Assembly (NCBI GenBank): GCA_004552305.1
Contig: SFOX01000017.1
Span: 1 to 29,653, forward strand
Reading direction: 5' to 3'
Length of the DNA stretch: 29,653 nucleotides
Source: Subdoligranulum variabile
GTDB lineage: Bacteria > Bacillota > Clostridia > Oscillospirales > Ruminococcaceae
In this document: piece by piece, positions 1 to 7,841 of the stretch
How the letters are laid out: each line of letters begins with the position of its first letter
Position numbering within the stretch: position 1 is the stretch's first letter
Program-made: the position numbers and the translations under genes
The notes under the pieces: model-generated
Told to the model about the DNA's origin: nothing
Database searches by the model: none
Seen by the model: only the letters and a program-made list of their open reading frames with translations

Positions 1-606
1 GCCCTCCTGCTCCAGCTCCTCGCGGGTGCGGAACCCCCACAAAACGCCGCAGCAGGGCAGCCCGGCGTTGTGGGCGGTCTGCACGTCCACGTTGCTGTCG
101 CCCACATACAAAATTTTGTCGGCGGCGGGGTCCAGCCCCAAGCTGCGCATCAGGGCGCGGGTCCCCTCGGGCGCGGGCTTGGTGGGTACGCCCGGCAGCG
201 CGCCGCGCACGATCTCAAACAAGCCCTTGCCGAAATAGCGTTCCACCACAGCGCCCGCAAATTCGTCCGCCTTGTTGGAAAATACCGCCATTTTTACACC
301 GTTTTGCCGCAAATTGTGCAAAAGTTCCGGCATACCGGGGTAAGGAGCGGTCTTGTCGTGCATATGCGCGCCGTACACCGCGTCGAATTCCGCCAGCGTG
401 GCAGCAAGGGTGGCGGGGTCGCGTGCCGTTTCGGGGCTGAAGCGCTCGACCAATTTCGGGATGCCGTTGCCCACAAAGTAGCGGTACTCGTCCTTGGTGT
501 ACTGCGCCCAGCCGTGGGCAGCGCAGACGCGGTTGGCAGAGTCCGCCAAGTCGTCCAGCGTGTTCAGCAGCGTGCCGTCGAGATCAAACAATACGGTTGT
601 AAACAT
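1..606 (-). CDS. gph: HAD-family phosphatase, phosphoglycolate phosphatase-like (3' end cut by window edge)
   Basis: Reads 202 codons from ATG at 606 to the window edge, so the C-terminus is missing. The HAD nucleophile motif DLDGTL lies at residues 8-13 (D8 the expected nucleophile, D10 the acid/base). Later motifs are a VFSNK segment (motif II Ser/Thr), a Lys in PTKPAPEG (motif III) and YVGDSNVD (motif IV metal aspartates). The order and spacing match Gph-type HAD phosphatases of about 215-225 residues that hydrolyse 2-phosphoglycolate or related small phosphomonoesters in the cytoplasm. A GGGGGG ribosome site precedes the ATG, and a promoter lies at 632-660. The gene diverges from uppP. 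Exact substrate cannot be told from sequence; pyrophosphatase PpaX is an alternative. Confidence 0.88.
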   Translation of the reverse strand, partial: MFTTVLFDLDGTLLNTLDDLADSANRVCAAHGWAQYTKDEYRYFVGNGIPKLVERFSPETARDPATLAATLAEFDAVYGAHMHDKTAPYPGMPELLHNLRQNGVKMAVFSNKADEFAGAVVERYFGKGLFEIVRGALPGVPTKPAPEGTRALMRSLGLDPAADKILYVGDSNVDVQTAHNAGLPCCGVLWGFRTREELEQEG

Positions 607-631
607 ACAAATCCCCCCAAATCGTATCTTT

Positions 632-660
632 ATTATAGTGGTATTGAACGAAAACAGCAA
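632..660 (-). promoter_or_regulatory. Sigma-A-type promoter for the HAD phosphatase gene
   Basis: On the minus strand, TTGCTG (660-655), a 17-nt spacer and a perfect TATAAT (637-632) lie about 25 nt upstream of the start codon. Confidence 0.7.
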
Positions 661-739
661 GCGGGTTTTGTGCGTTTTGCCCCTCATTTACGAAAAAAGT
701 TGTAAAATTGCAAAAAGGTATTCCCCTTTTCCGGTTTTA

Positions 740-748
740 TGGTATGAT
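740..748 (+). promoter_or_regulatory. Extended -10 promoter for uppP
   Basis: TG-G-TATGAT at 740-748 is an extended -10 motif with no convincing -35 box 17 nt upstream. It sits about 28 nt before the uppP start and just before its AAAGGAGG ribosome site. Confidence 0.5.
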
Positions 749-775
749 AGTATCTGTACAAAGGAGGCAATTTTT

Positions 776-1639
776 ATGAGCGTGTTTTTTGATATTCTGC
801 GCTCGGTGGTGTACGGCATCATCGAGGGCATTACCGAATGGCTGCCCATCTCCAGCACGGGACATATGATTTTGGCGGAGCAGGTGCTGAAATTCAGCTT
901 CAGCGATGCCTTTATGGAGATGTTCCGCGTGGTCATTCAGCTGGGTGCCATCCTGGCGGTCGTGGTGCTGTACTTCAAAAAGCTGTGGCCCTTCTGCGGC
1001 GATAACGGGCGCGATTCCGGCTTTGCCAAGCATTTCCGCTGGCCGGTCATCAAGCTGTGGTGCAAAATTGTTGTGGCGTGCCTGCCCGCCGCCGTGCTGG
1101 GGCTTTTGCTGGACGACTGGATGGACGCGCATTTTTACAACAGCGTAGTCGTCGCCGTGATGCTGATTGTTTACGGTATAGCGTTTATTTTGGTGGAGCG
1201 CCGTCCCCGCGTGGCAACCACCGCCAAGCTCAGCCGCATCACCTACAAGCAGGCGCTGGTCATCGGTATGTGGCAGGTGCTGGCGCTGATTCCCGGCACC
1301 TCCCGCAGCGGTGCCACCATTTTGGGCGGCTTGCTGTGCGGGCTGAGCCGCGGCGCTGCCTCGCAGTTTACCTTCTTTTTGGCGATCCCCGTTATGGCGG
1401 GTGCGTCCGGATGGAAGCTGGTCAAGTTCCTTGCCAAGGGCGGGGTGTTTGCCGCGCCCGAGATCGCCGCGCTGCTGGTCGGCTGCGTGGTGGCGTTTGT
1501 GGTGTCCCTGCTGGCGATCCGTTTCCTGATGGATTACGTCAAAAAGCACACCTTCACGGCGTTCGGTTGGTACCGCATTGCCTTGGGCATTGTGGTGCTG
1601 GCAATCTGGGCGCTGCAAAGCTACGTTATGCCGATATAA
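776..1639 (+). CDS. uppP: Undecaprenyl-diphosphatase UppP (BacA family)
   Basis: A 287-residue polytopic membrane enzyme that dephosphorylates undecaprenyl pyrophosphate, recycling the lipid carrier for peptidoglycan and wall polymers; the family also confers bacitracin resistance. The family motif EGITEWLPISSTGH is at residues 17-30 (E17 and E21 the expected catalytic glutamates). The second motif PGTSRSG is at 173-179, with R177 the expected phosphate-binding arginine. Hydrophobic segments run throughout. ATG 776 is chosen over upstream in-frame starts because AAAGGAGG lies directly before it and the family begins here. Length matches the family (about 265-290). Followed by a terminator at 1681-1708. 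Confidence 0.95.
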   Translation: MSVFFDILRSVVYGIIEGITEWLPISSTGHMILAEQVLKFSFSDAFMEMFRVVIQLGAILAVVVLYFKKLWPFCGDNGRDSGFAKHFRWPVIKLWCKIVVACLPAAVLGLLLDDWMDAHFYNSVVVAVMLIVYGIAFILVERRPRVATTAKLSRITYKQALVIGMWQVLALIPGTSRSGATILGGLLCGLSRGAASQFTFFLAIPVMAGASGWKLVKFLAKGGVFAAPEIAALLVGCVVAFVVSLLAIRFLMDYVKKHTFTAFGWYRIALGIVVLAIWALQSYVMPI

Positions 1640-1641
1640 TT

Positions 1642-1708
1642 TCAGAGTGGAGAGTTGAGAGTTCAGAGTTTAGATAAGGTGTGCCGCCCGTCGGGCGGCA
1701 CATTTTTT
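1642..1708 (+). terminator. uppP terminator carried on a heptad-hairpin repeat arm
   Basis: A 7-nt-period tract (GAGAGTT, GAGAGTT, CAGAGTT, TAGATAA, about 1646-1678) leads into GGTG and a 9-bp hairpin GTGCCGCCC-GTC-GGGCGGCAC (1681-1701), followed by TTTTTT (1703-1708). The hairpin plus U-run is a standard rho-independent terminator. The tract-plus-hairpin design recurs at other gene ends in this window. Confidence 0.8.
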
Positions 1709-1720
1709 ATGGGGGGAAGG

Positions 1721-2000
1721 CTTCGATGCGGTTTACCCGGTAAATAGCGGCTGCCGTTATGTCGCGGGCGGGGCTTGCCCCGCCCCTACGGGGTGGTGAA
1801 TTTTGTTGTTGCAATATCCCGTGATGATAGGGCATTTCCGGCAGGTTTGTAGGGAACGGTCTTGACCGTTCCGTGCGGTTTACCCGGCAGGTCGATTTGC
1901 CGGGATGGCTGCACGGGCGGCATAGTAGCCGTGCCTACGGACTACCCGTAAAATTGTCATTGCCGCAAAACCGCGGGCGGGGCTTGCCCCGCCCCTACCG
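1721..2000 (+). repeat. Direct repeat, copy 1 (about 280 bp)
   Basis: This block recurs at 2115-2395 with an offset of 394 nt at the left end and 395 at the right, so about one indel separates them, plus scattered substitutions. Each copy holds a partial GC palindrome (GGCGGGGC/GCCCCGCC) and then a composite of three palindromes: GGAACGGTC/GACCGTTCC, GGCACGGCTA-type/GGGCGGCATA-type, and the GGGCGGGGC palindrome. No gene is seen in 1640-2470. Confidence 0.85.
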
Positions 2001-2114
2001 AAAAGCCTTCCCCTTGGGGGGAAGGTGGCGCGGAACGCGCCGGATGAGGGGGAAACTCCCGGCAGACACCCCTCATCAGTCACCTTCGGTGACAGCTTCC
2101 CCCATAGGGGGAGG
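2001..2114 (+). repeat. Four-hairpin intergenic repeat (family B), both halves
   Basis: Left half: CCTTCCCC/GGGGAAGG hairpin, then GGCGCG-GAA-CGCGCC, then GGATGAGGGGG. Right half: CCCCTCATCAGTCACC-TTC-GGTGAC, then CTTCCCCC/GGGGG. The two halves also pair with each other through GATGAGGGG/CCCCTCATC, so the whole can fold as a branched structure. Other copies lie at 6371, 9099, 9523, 15482, 21107 and 29448. Confidence 0.8.
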
Positions 2115-2395
2115 CTTCGATGCGGTTTACCCGGTAAATAGCGGCTGCCGTTATGTTGCGGGCCGGGCTTGCCCCGCCCCTACGGGGTGGTGAATTTTGT
2201 TGCCGCACAATCCCGGGATGATAGGGCATTTCCGGCAGGTTTGTAGGGAACGGTCTTGACCGTTCCGTGCGATTTACCCATTGGGTCGATTTGCCGGGAT
2301 GATTGCACGGGCGGCATAGTAGCCGTGCCTACGGACTACCCGTAAAATTGTCATTGCCGCAAAACCGCGGGCGGGGCAATGCCCCGCCCCTACCG
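2115..2395 (+). repeat. Direct repeat, copy 2 (about 280 bp)
   Basis: Second copy of 1721-2000, same orientation. It carries the same palindrome order with a few changes, for example CAATG in place of CTTG in the centre of the last palindrome. Confidence 0.85.
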
Positions 2396-2406
2396 CGCAA
2401 TGATTT

Positions 2407-2475
2407 GTTTGCGCCCTGCGGGCGCAAACTCCACCTTATTTATTATCTTTTATCTTTTATCTATTATCTACAAAC
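2407..2475 (+). repeat. Heptad-hairpin repeat arm (right-hand type)
   Basis: Hairpin GTTTGCGCCC-TGC-GGGCGCAAAC (2407-2429), then CCACC, then a T-rich tract with 7-nt period (TTTATTATC, TTTTATC, TTTTATC, TATTATC). It is the mirror arrangement of the arm at 1642-1708, so together they bracket the repeat-filled gap between uppP and nifJ. Confidence 0.75.
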
Positions 2476-2506
2476 AAAAAATGCCCCCAACCTTGCGGTT
2501 GGGGGC
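2471..2506 (-). terminator. Rho-independent terminator of nifJ
   Basis: On the minus strand GCCCCCAACC-GCAA-GGTTGGGGGC (2506-2483), a 10-bp stem with a GCAA tetraloop, is followed by ATTTTTTG. It lies 34 nt past the nifJ stop. Confidence 0.92.
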
Positions 2507-2539
2507 AAATTTATGCCGTGATGGAACGGCTGTGCAAAA

Positions 2540-5500
2540 TTACTTGTACAGCTCGACCAGCTTGGTCAGGTGGGTGAAGCGGGCGTCGGCAGCGGCCTGG
2601 TTCTTCTCGAACAGTTCCTTAGCGCGATCGGGGAAGGCGCGGGACAGGCGGCTGTAACGGGTTTCGTTGGCCAGGAAGTCCTGATACTTGTCCATATCGC
2701 CGGCCTTGGAGGTCAGGGTGAAGGGGTTCTTGCCCTCGGCCTTGTTGGCGGGGTTGAAGCTGAACAGGTTCCAGTAACCGGCCTCAACAGCTTTCTTCAT
2801 CTCGTTCTGGCAGTTGGTCATACCGCCCTTAACACCGTGCAGCTCGCAGGGAGCGTAGCCGATGATCAGAGAAGGACCGGGGTAAGCCTCGGCCTCGGCG
2901 ATGACCTTGACAGCCTGAGCCATATTGGCGCCCAGAGCGATCTGAGCAACGTAGATGTAGCCGTAGGTCATGCAGATCTCGGCCAGGCTCTTCTTGCTGA
3001 TTTCCTTACCGGCAGCAGCAAACTGGCAGACCTCACCGATGTTGGAGGCCTTGGAAGCCTGTCCGCCGGTGTTGGAGTACATCTCGGTGTCAAAGACCAT
3101 AACGTTGACATCGTGACCGGAAGCCAGAACGTGGTCCAGACCGCCGTAGCCGATATCGTAAGCCCAGCCGTCGCCGCCGAAGATCCAGAAGCTCTTCTTG
3201 GCGAGGTACTGCTTGTCCTTCAGGATCTCCTGAGCCTCGGCGCAGCCGCAAGCCTCCAGAGCAGCGATCAAAGCCTTGGCGGGAGCGTCGTTGGCCTTGG
3301 TGTTGTTCTTGGTAGCCAGGAAGTTGTCGATGACAGCATCCAGCTCAGCGTTCTTGCCCTTCAGGGCCTCAACCTTGGTGATCAGGTTGGCGCGGACGGT
3401 CTCGTAACCGATCTGCATACCCAGACCATGCTCGGCGTTATCCTCGAACAGGGAGTTGATCCAAGCGGGACCGTGACCGGACTCCTTGTTGGTGGTGTAC
3501 GGGCTGATGGAAGCGGTACCACCCCAGATGGAGGAGCAGCCGGTGGCGTTGGAGATGAACATCTTCTCGCCGAACAGCTGGGTGATCAGGCGGGCATAGG
3601 AGGTCTCGGCGCAGCCTGCGCAGGAGCCGGAGAACTCAAGCAGCGGCTGGTTGAACTGAGAACCCTTGACGGAAACCTCGGACACAACGCCGGGGATGTT
3701 GTCCTTCTTGCGGATGTTCTCGACACAGTAGTCGAAAGCAGCCTGCTGCTCGGACTGGCTCTCCTGCGGCTTCATCTCGATCGCCTTGGTGGGGCAGACG
3801 GTGACGCACTCGCCGCAGCCCATGCAGTCCAGAGGAGAAACCGCCATGGTGTACTTGTACTCGCTTGCCTTGGGCTTGGTGTCCGCCAGCTTGGTGGAAG
3901 CGGGGGCGGCAGCAGCCTCATCGGCAGTCAGGCAGAAGGGACGAATGGTGGCGTGAGAGCACACAAAGGCACACTGGTTGCACTGGATGCACTTCTCGGC
4001 GGTCCACTCGGGAACCATAACGGCGGTGCCGCGCTTCTCGTAAGCGGAAGCACCCTGCTCCCACTCGCCGTTGGCGTTGGCGACAAAGGCGGAAACAGGC
4101 AGGCTGTCGCCGTCCATACGGGAGATGGGCTCCATGACGTCGCGGATCTGCTTGACCAGCGCCTCGGGTCCCTTCAGCGCCTTGGGGGCAGCATCGGGAG
4201 CGGGGTTGTGCCAGCTCTCGGGAACCTCGACCTTGTGGACAGCGTCCAGACCGGCGTCGATGGCCTTCCAGTTCATCTCAACAACGGCGTCGCCCTTCTT
4301 GCCGTAGCTCTTCTTGGCGGCGGCCTTCATGAAGTCAACAGCGTCGTTGATGGGCATAACGTCAGCCAGCTTGAAGAAGGCAGACTGCAGGATGGTGTTG
4401 GTGCGCTTGCCCATACCGATCTCGATCGCCTTGTCGATGGCGTTGATGGTGTACAGCTGGATGTTGTTGTCGGCAATGTACTTCTTGTCGGCAGCATTCA
4501 GATGCTCGTCCAGCTCAGCATCGGTCCACTGGCAGTTGATCATAAAGACGCCGCCGGGCTTAACGTCCTGCACCATCTTCATGCCCATGTGGATGTAGGC
4601 GGGGTTGTGGCAGGCAACGAAGTCAGCCTGGTTGATGTAGTAGGGGCTGCGGATGGGCTTGTCGCCGAAACGCAGGTGGCTGATGGTCACACCGCCGGTC
4701 TTTTTGGAGTCATACTGGAAGTACGCCTGAATGTACTTGTCGGTATGGTCGCCGATGATCTTGGTGGAGTTCTTGTTGGCGCCGACGGTACCGTCACCGC
4801 CCAGACCCCAGAACTTGCACTCCTTGGTGCCGGGGGCGGAGGTGATGGGGGCGGGCTTGACCTCAGGCAGGCTGAGGTTGGTCACGTCGTCGGTGATGCC
4901 CAGCGTGAAGCGGGGCTTGGGAGCATCCTTCGCCAGCTCGGTGTAAACCGCAAAAACGCTGGACGGCGGGGTGTCCTTGCTGCCCAGACCGTAACGGCCG
5001 CCGGTCAGCACGATGTCGTTCAGACCCGCCTCGCGAAGGGTGGCGGCAACGTCCAGATACAGAGGCTCGCCCAGAGAGCCGGGCTCCTTGGTGCGGTCCA
5101 GAACGGCAACCTTCTTGGCGGTCTTGGGCAGGACCTTCAGCAGAGCGGAGGAAACCCAAGGACGGTACAGACGAACCAGGATCAGACCGACCTTCTCGCC
5201 CTTGGCGGTCAGGTAGTCAACAACTTCCTCGGCAACGTCGCAGATGGAGCCCATGGCGATGATGACGCGGTCAGCATCGGGAGCGCCGTAGTAGTTGAAC
5301 AGGTCGTAGTTGGTGCCCAGCTTCTCGTTGATCTTGGCCATGTACTTCTCGACTACGGCGGGCAGAGCCTCGTAGGCGGAGTTGCAGGCTTCACGATGCT
5401 GGAAGAAAACGTCGCCGTTCTCGTGGGAGCCGCGCATCTTGGGATGCTCAGGGTTCAGTGCCTTGGCACGGAACTTCTCAACAGCCTCCATGTTGCACAT

Positions 5501-6079
5501 TTCCTTCAGATCCTCGTAGTCCCACTTCTCGATCTTCTGGATCTCGTGGGAGGTACGGAAACCGTCAAAGAAGTTGACAAAGGGAACGCGACCCTCGATG
5601 GCAGACAGATGCGCCACGGGGGACAGGTCCATAACTTCCTGGGGGTTCGTTTCGCACAGCATGGCGAAACCGGTCTGACGGGTGGCGTAAACGTCGCTGT
5701 GGTCACCGAAGATGTTCAGGGACTGGGTGGCGACGGTACGGGCAGACACGTCAAAGACGCAGGGCAGCTGCTCGGCTGCGATCTTGTACATATTGGGGAT
5801 CATCAGCAGCAGACCCTGAGAAGCGGTGAAGGTGGTGGTGATAGCGCCGGTTCCGAGAGAACCATGCACAGCACCGGCAGCACCGGCTTCGGACTCCATC
5901 TCAACAACCTTGACCTGGTTGCCGAAGATGTTCTTCAGACCTGCGGCGCTCCACTGGTCAACAGTGTCCGCCATAGGGCTGGAGGGGGTGATAGGATAGA
6001 TAGCAGCTACATCGGTAAACGCATAAGCTACATGCGCAGCCGCAGTGTTGCCATCCATGGACTGTTTTGCTCTGGGCAT
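2540..6079 (-). CDS. nifJ: Pyruvate:ferredoxin (flavodoxin) oxidoreductase
   Basis: A single-chain PFOR of 1179 residues, the usual length. It oxidises pyruvate with CoA to acetyl-CoA and CO2 and passes electrons to ferredoxin. In order: N-terminal TPP/pyruvate domain with YPITPSSP at 28-35; transketolase C-like domain; gamma domain with GGDGTVGANKNSTKIIGD; two [4Fe-4S] motifs starting CIQCNQC at C697 and CMGCGEC at C752; SGSCAGCAETSYARL with cysteines for a third cluster; and the TPP-Mg motif GGDGW at 968-972 followed by NTGGQ. ATG 6079 has GGAGG 7 nt upstream and matches the family start; a longer in-frame extension upstream runs through repeats and is rejected. The ferredoxin at 25695 is a plausible electron acceptor. 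Monocistronic, with promoter and terminator. Confidence 0.97.
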   Translation of the reverse strand: MPRAKQSMDGNTAAAHVAYAFTDVAAIYPITPSSPMADTVDQWSAAGLKNIFGNQVKVVEMESEAGAAGAVHGSLGTGAITTTFTASQGLLLMIPNMYKIAAEQLPCVFDVSARTVATQSLNIFGDHSDVYATRQTGFAMLCETNPQEVMDLSPVAHLSAIEGRVPFVNFFDGFRTSHEIQKIEKWDYEDLKEMCNMEAVEKFRAKALNPEHPKMRGSHENGDVFFQHREACNSAYEALPAVVEKYMAKINEKLGTNYDLFNYYGAPDADRVIIAMGSICDVAEEVVDYLTAKGEKVGLILVRLYRPWVSSALLKVLPKTAKKVAVLDRTKEPGSLGEPLYLDVAATLREAGLNDIVLTGGRYGLGSKDTPPSSVFAVYTELAKDAPKPRFTLGITDDVTNLSLPEVKPAPITSAPGTKECKFWGLGGDGTVGANKNSTKIIGDHTDKYIQAYFQYDSKKTGGVTISHLRFGDKPIRSPYYINQADFVACHNPAYIHMGMKMVQDVKPGGVFMINCQWTDAELDEHLNAADKKYIADNNIQLYTINAIDKAIEIGMGKRTNTILQSAFFKLADVMPINDAVDFMKAAAKKSYGKKGDAVVEMNWKAIDAGLDAVHKVEVPESWHNPAPDAAPKALKGPEALVKQIRDVMEPISRMDGDSLPVSAFVANANGEWEQGASAYEKRGTAVMVPEWTAEKCIQCNQCAFVCSHATIRPFCLTADEAAAAPASTKLADTKPKASEYKYTMAVSPLDCMGCGECVTVCPTKAIEMKPQESQSEQQAAFDYCVENIRKKDNIPGVVSEVSVKGSQFNQPLLEFSGSCAGCAETSYARLITQLFGEKMFISNATGCSSIWGGTASISPYTTNKESGHGPAWINSLFEDNAEHGLGMQIGYETVRANLITKVEALKGKNAELDAVIDNFLATKNNTKANDAPAKALIAALEACGCAEAQEILKDKQYLAKKSFWIFGGDGWAYDIGYGGLDHVLASGHDVNVMVFDTEMYSNTGGQASKASNIGEVCQFAAAGKEISKKSLAEICMTYGYIYVAQIALGANMAQAVKVIAEAEAYPGPSLIIGYAPCELHGVKGGMTNCQNEMKKAVEAGYWNLFSFNPANKAEGKNPFTLTSKAGDMDKYQDFLANETRYSRLSRAFPDRAKELFEKNQAAADARFTHLTKLVELYK

Positions 6080-6205
6080 TTTTCTTCCTCCGTTTTCATT
6101 AGAGTGATTTGCATTCCGTGCGGGATGACCCGCACAGGCCCACGCCCCTTTGCGCATTTGCCCAAATTTTGCTCCGGGCGCACTTGCAGAAAAGCGCTTT
6201 TGCAT
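6080..6205 (-). promoter_or_regulatory. nifJ 5' leader of about 125 nt with hairpin
   Basis: Between the promoter and the nifJ start the leader contains GTGCGGG-TCAT-CCCGCAC (about 6116-6134) and no ORF. There is no U-run, so it is not a terminator. No known riboswitch class is recognised. Confidence 0.4.
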
Positions 6206-6211
6206 AGCTTT

Positions 6212-6241
6212 ATTGTACCAAAAAATGACCCCATTCGTAAA
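6212..6241 (-). promoter_or_regulatory. Promoter for nifJ
   Basis: Minus strand TTTACG (6241-6236), 18-nt spacer, TACAAT (6217-6212). A short inverted repeat ACCCC/GGGGT flanks the -35 box and might be an operator, but it is too short to assign. Confidence 0.55.
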
Positions 6242-6370
6242 GGGGTTTTTCTTAGAATGTTGCACATATTTTTTGGTGTGAAGTGTGCATTTTGACCAGA
6301 TTGAACAAAACCGGGCGGAAATGGGGCGGAAAGGATACGATAAGGGGGACTGCTTGCGTGAGACACCCGA

Positions 6371-6498
6371 AAGGCTTCCCCCTTTGGGGGAAGCTGTCAC
6401 CGAAGGTGACTGATGAGGGGGAAAATTGCGGTTGCCGGACATTCGCCCCTCATCCGGCGCGTACCGCGCCACCTTCCCCCGGAGGGGGAAGGCTTTTT
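6371..6498 (+). repeat. Family B repeat, both halves, inverted orientation
   Basis: Reads as the reverse complement of the copy at 2001-2114: GCTTCCCCC/GGGGGAAGC, GTCACC-GAA-GGTGAC, GATGAGGGG, spacer, CCCCTCATC, GGCGCG-GTAC-type-CGCGCC, CCTTCCCCC/GGGGGAAGG. Confidence 0.8.
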
Positions 6499-6501
6499 TG
6501 C

Positions 6502-6656
6502 GTAGGGGCGGGGCACGCCCCGCCCGCGACCTAATAGCAACGCCAAACTTACGGGTAATCCGTAGGGGCGGCATATATGCCGCCCGTTGCAGCCAACCCG
6601 GTAATGCAACCCATCGGGCAAACGGCACGGGCGAGCAATGCTCGCCCCTACAACCG
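6502..6656 (+). repeat. Three-palindrome composite repeat (family P), order P1-P2-P3
   Basis: P1 GGGGCGGGGCACGCCCCGCC, then P2 GGGCGGCATATATGCCGCCC, then P3 in the form GGGCGAGCAATGCTCGCCC, joined by conserved linkers (TTACGGGTAATCC and GTTGCAGCCAACCCGGTAAT). Each palindrome is bordered by TAGGG or CCCTA. Confidence 0.8.
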
Positions 6657-6710
6657 AATAGGCAAATTGTGTCAACCACACGATTCCCCGGCGGGGCAAT
6701 CATAATCATT

Positions 6711-6880
6711 GCGCGGTAGGGGCGGGGCACGCCCCGCCCGCGACAAAACGGCGGCGCGAAACTTACGGGTAATCCGTAGGGGCGGCATATATGCCGCCCG
6801 TTGCAGCCAACCCGGTAATGCAACCCATCGGGCAAACGGCACGGGACGCATATATGCGTCCCCTACAAACCTGCCGGAAA
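6711..6880 (+). repeat. Family P composite repeat, P1-P2-P3
   Basis: Same order and linkers as the copy at 6502, but P3 is GGGACGCATATATGCGTCCC instead of the GAGCAATGCTC form. Ends in CCTACAAACCTGCCGGAAA. A leftover CTTCCCCC/GGGGAAGG family B hairpin follows near 6905-6925. Confidence 0.8.
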
Positions 6881-6934
6881 TAGGCGCTTTGCCTATAACT
6901 GCTTACCTTCCCCCAAGGGGAAGGTTTTTTCCCA

Positions 6935-6963
6935 TAAAAAACGTGCCGCCCGGCGGGCGGCAC
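6935..6963 (-). terminator. trmO terminator on a heptad-hairpin repeat arm
   Basis: Minus strand 9-bp stem GTGCCGCCC-GCC-GGGCGGCAC (6963-6943) followed by GTTTTTT. Just upstream on the same strand is a 7-nt-period tract (GAGAGTT, AAGAGTT, AAGATAC) that also encodes the last trmO codons. Nearly the same sequence forms the uppP terminator. Confidence 0.85.
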
Positions 6964-6971
6964 ACCGTATC

Positions 6972-7664
6972 TTAACTCTTAACTCTCAACTCTACACGCT
7001 CCACAATTACGGTGTCCTCCACCACCCGAAACGAAACCTCCGCCCCGCCGAAGCTCAATTTGTACACGCGGTCGGGGTCGTGCTGGTACGCCGGGCGCGG
7101 GTCGGAGCGCAAAACGCCCAATAGCCCCGCACGCTTTTCGGCGGGCAGTTTTTGCAAAAGTGCCGGGTCGCACTGCACCTGCAGGGCGTAATCCGCCGTA
7201 AGGTCCGAAAAACTCCCCCGCGCCTGCGGGTGGGCATCCACATACGGCAAGTACGGCTTGATGTCAAAAATCGGCGTGCCATCCAGCAAATCTGCCCCGC
7301 GCACCAAAATATCGCAGCCGTCCACGCCCACCAGCTCCACGCAGCTCAGCCCCAGTGCGTTGGGGCGGTAGGGGCTGCGGGTCGCAAACACGCCGCGCCG
7401 CACATTGCCGCCCAAGCGCGGCGGACGCACGGTGGGGCGCCACTTGCGCCCGGCGGCGTACTCCTGCGCTACGGTGGAAAACTGCCAGATCAGCCACAGA
7501 TGGCTGTACTCGGTCAGCCCGGTCAGCGCGTGGGGGTCGCGGTATTCCGGCTCCAGCACGATGCGGGCGGTCAGCTCTTTGACAAGCCCGCTCTGGCGCG
7601 GAATGCCGAATTTATCGGGGAAATCCGTGCGGATGGTCGCAATGGGACGGATGACGTATTCCAT
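6972..7664 (-). CDS. trmO: tRNA (N6-threonylcarbamoyladenosine37-N6)-methyltransferase TrmO (TsaA family)
   Basis: A 230-residue protein of the TsaA/TrmO beta-barrel SAM methyltransferase family, which methylates t6A37 of tRNA-Thr(GGU). The family signature TRSPYRPNALGLS is present mid-protein, followed by DIKPYLPYVD, both typical of the active core. The start ATG at 7664 has AAAGGAG 6 nt upstream; longer in-frame starts run into repeat DNA. The last residues (VELRVKS, then TAA) are encoded by a 7-nt-period repeat tract also found after uppP, so the C-terminal tail was probably supplied by the repeat. Single gene with its own terminator. Confidence 0.9.
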   Translation of the reverse strand: MEYVIRPIATIRTDFPDKFGIPRQSGLVKELTARIVLEPEYRDPHALTGLTEYSHLWLIWQFSTVAQEYAAGRKWRPTVRPPRLGGNVRRGVFATRSPYRPNALGLSCVELVGVDGCDILVRGADLLDGTPIFDIKPYLPYVDAHPQARGSFSDLTADYALQVQCDPALLQKLPAEKRAGLLGVLRSDPRPAYQHDPDRVYKLSFGGAEVSFRVVEDTVIVERVELRVKS

Positions 7665-7726
7665 ACAAACTCCTTTATATAAGGTAGAAAAAGCCTTTCC
7701 CCATAGGGGCGGCGGTTTTTTGCAGA

Positions 7727-7784
7727 TAAAAGATAATAGATAATAGATAATAAATATGGTGGAGTTTGTGCCTGCGGCACAAAC
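7727..7784 (+). repeat. Heptad-hairpin repeat arm (left-hand type)
   Basis: A GATAATA/GATAAAA tract with 7-nt period (7727-7757) leads through GGTGG to the 9-bp hairpin GTTTGTGCC-TGC-GGCACAAAC (7764-7784). It lies on the 5' side of trmO, so trmO has a heptad tract facing it on both sides. Confidence 0.75.
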
Positions 7785-7841
7785 CAAACGCTGCGCGCAG
7801 TACCAAGCTGTCGATAAACTCAATGGACGATTGCGAACCTT

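Noticed and set aside
1710..2400. Repeat-rich intergenic DNA considered as a CRISPR array
   Set aside because: Repeats are palindromic composites of variable spacing with no uniform 28-37 nt repeat/unique spacer pattern, and no cas genes are nearby.
2570..6295. Open frame of 1241 codons on the plus strand opposite nifJ
   Set aside because: It mirrors the nifJ codon pattern (Gly/Val/Leu-rich, low complexity), has no domain motifs, and nifJ itself is unmistakable.
6080..6835. N-terminal extension of nifJ to a start at 6835
   Set aside because: The extension is translated repeat DNA; the ATG at 6079 has GGAGG and matches the family start.
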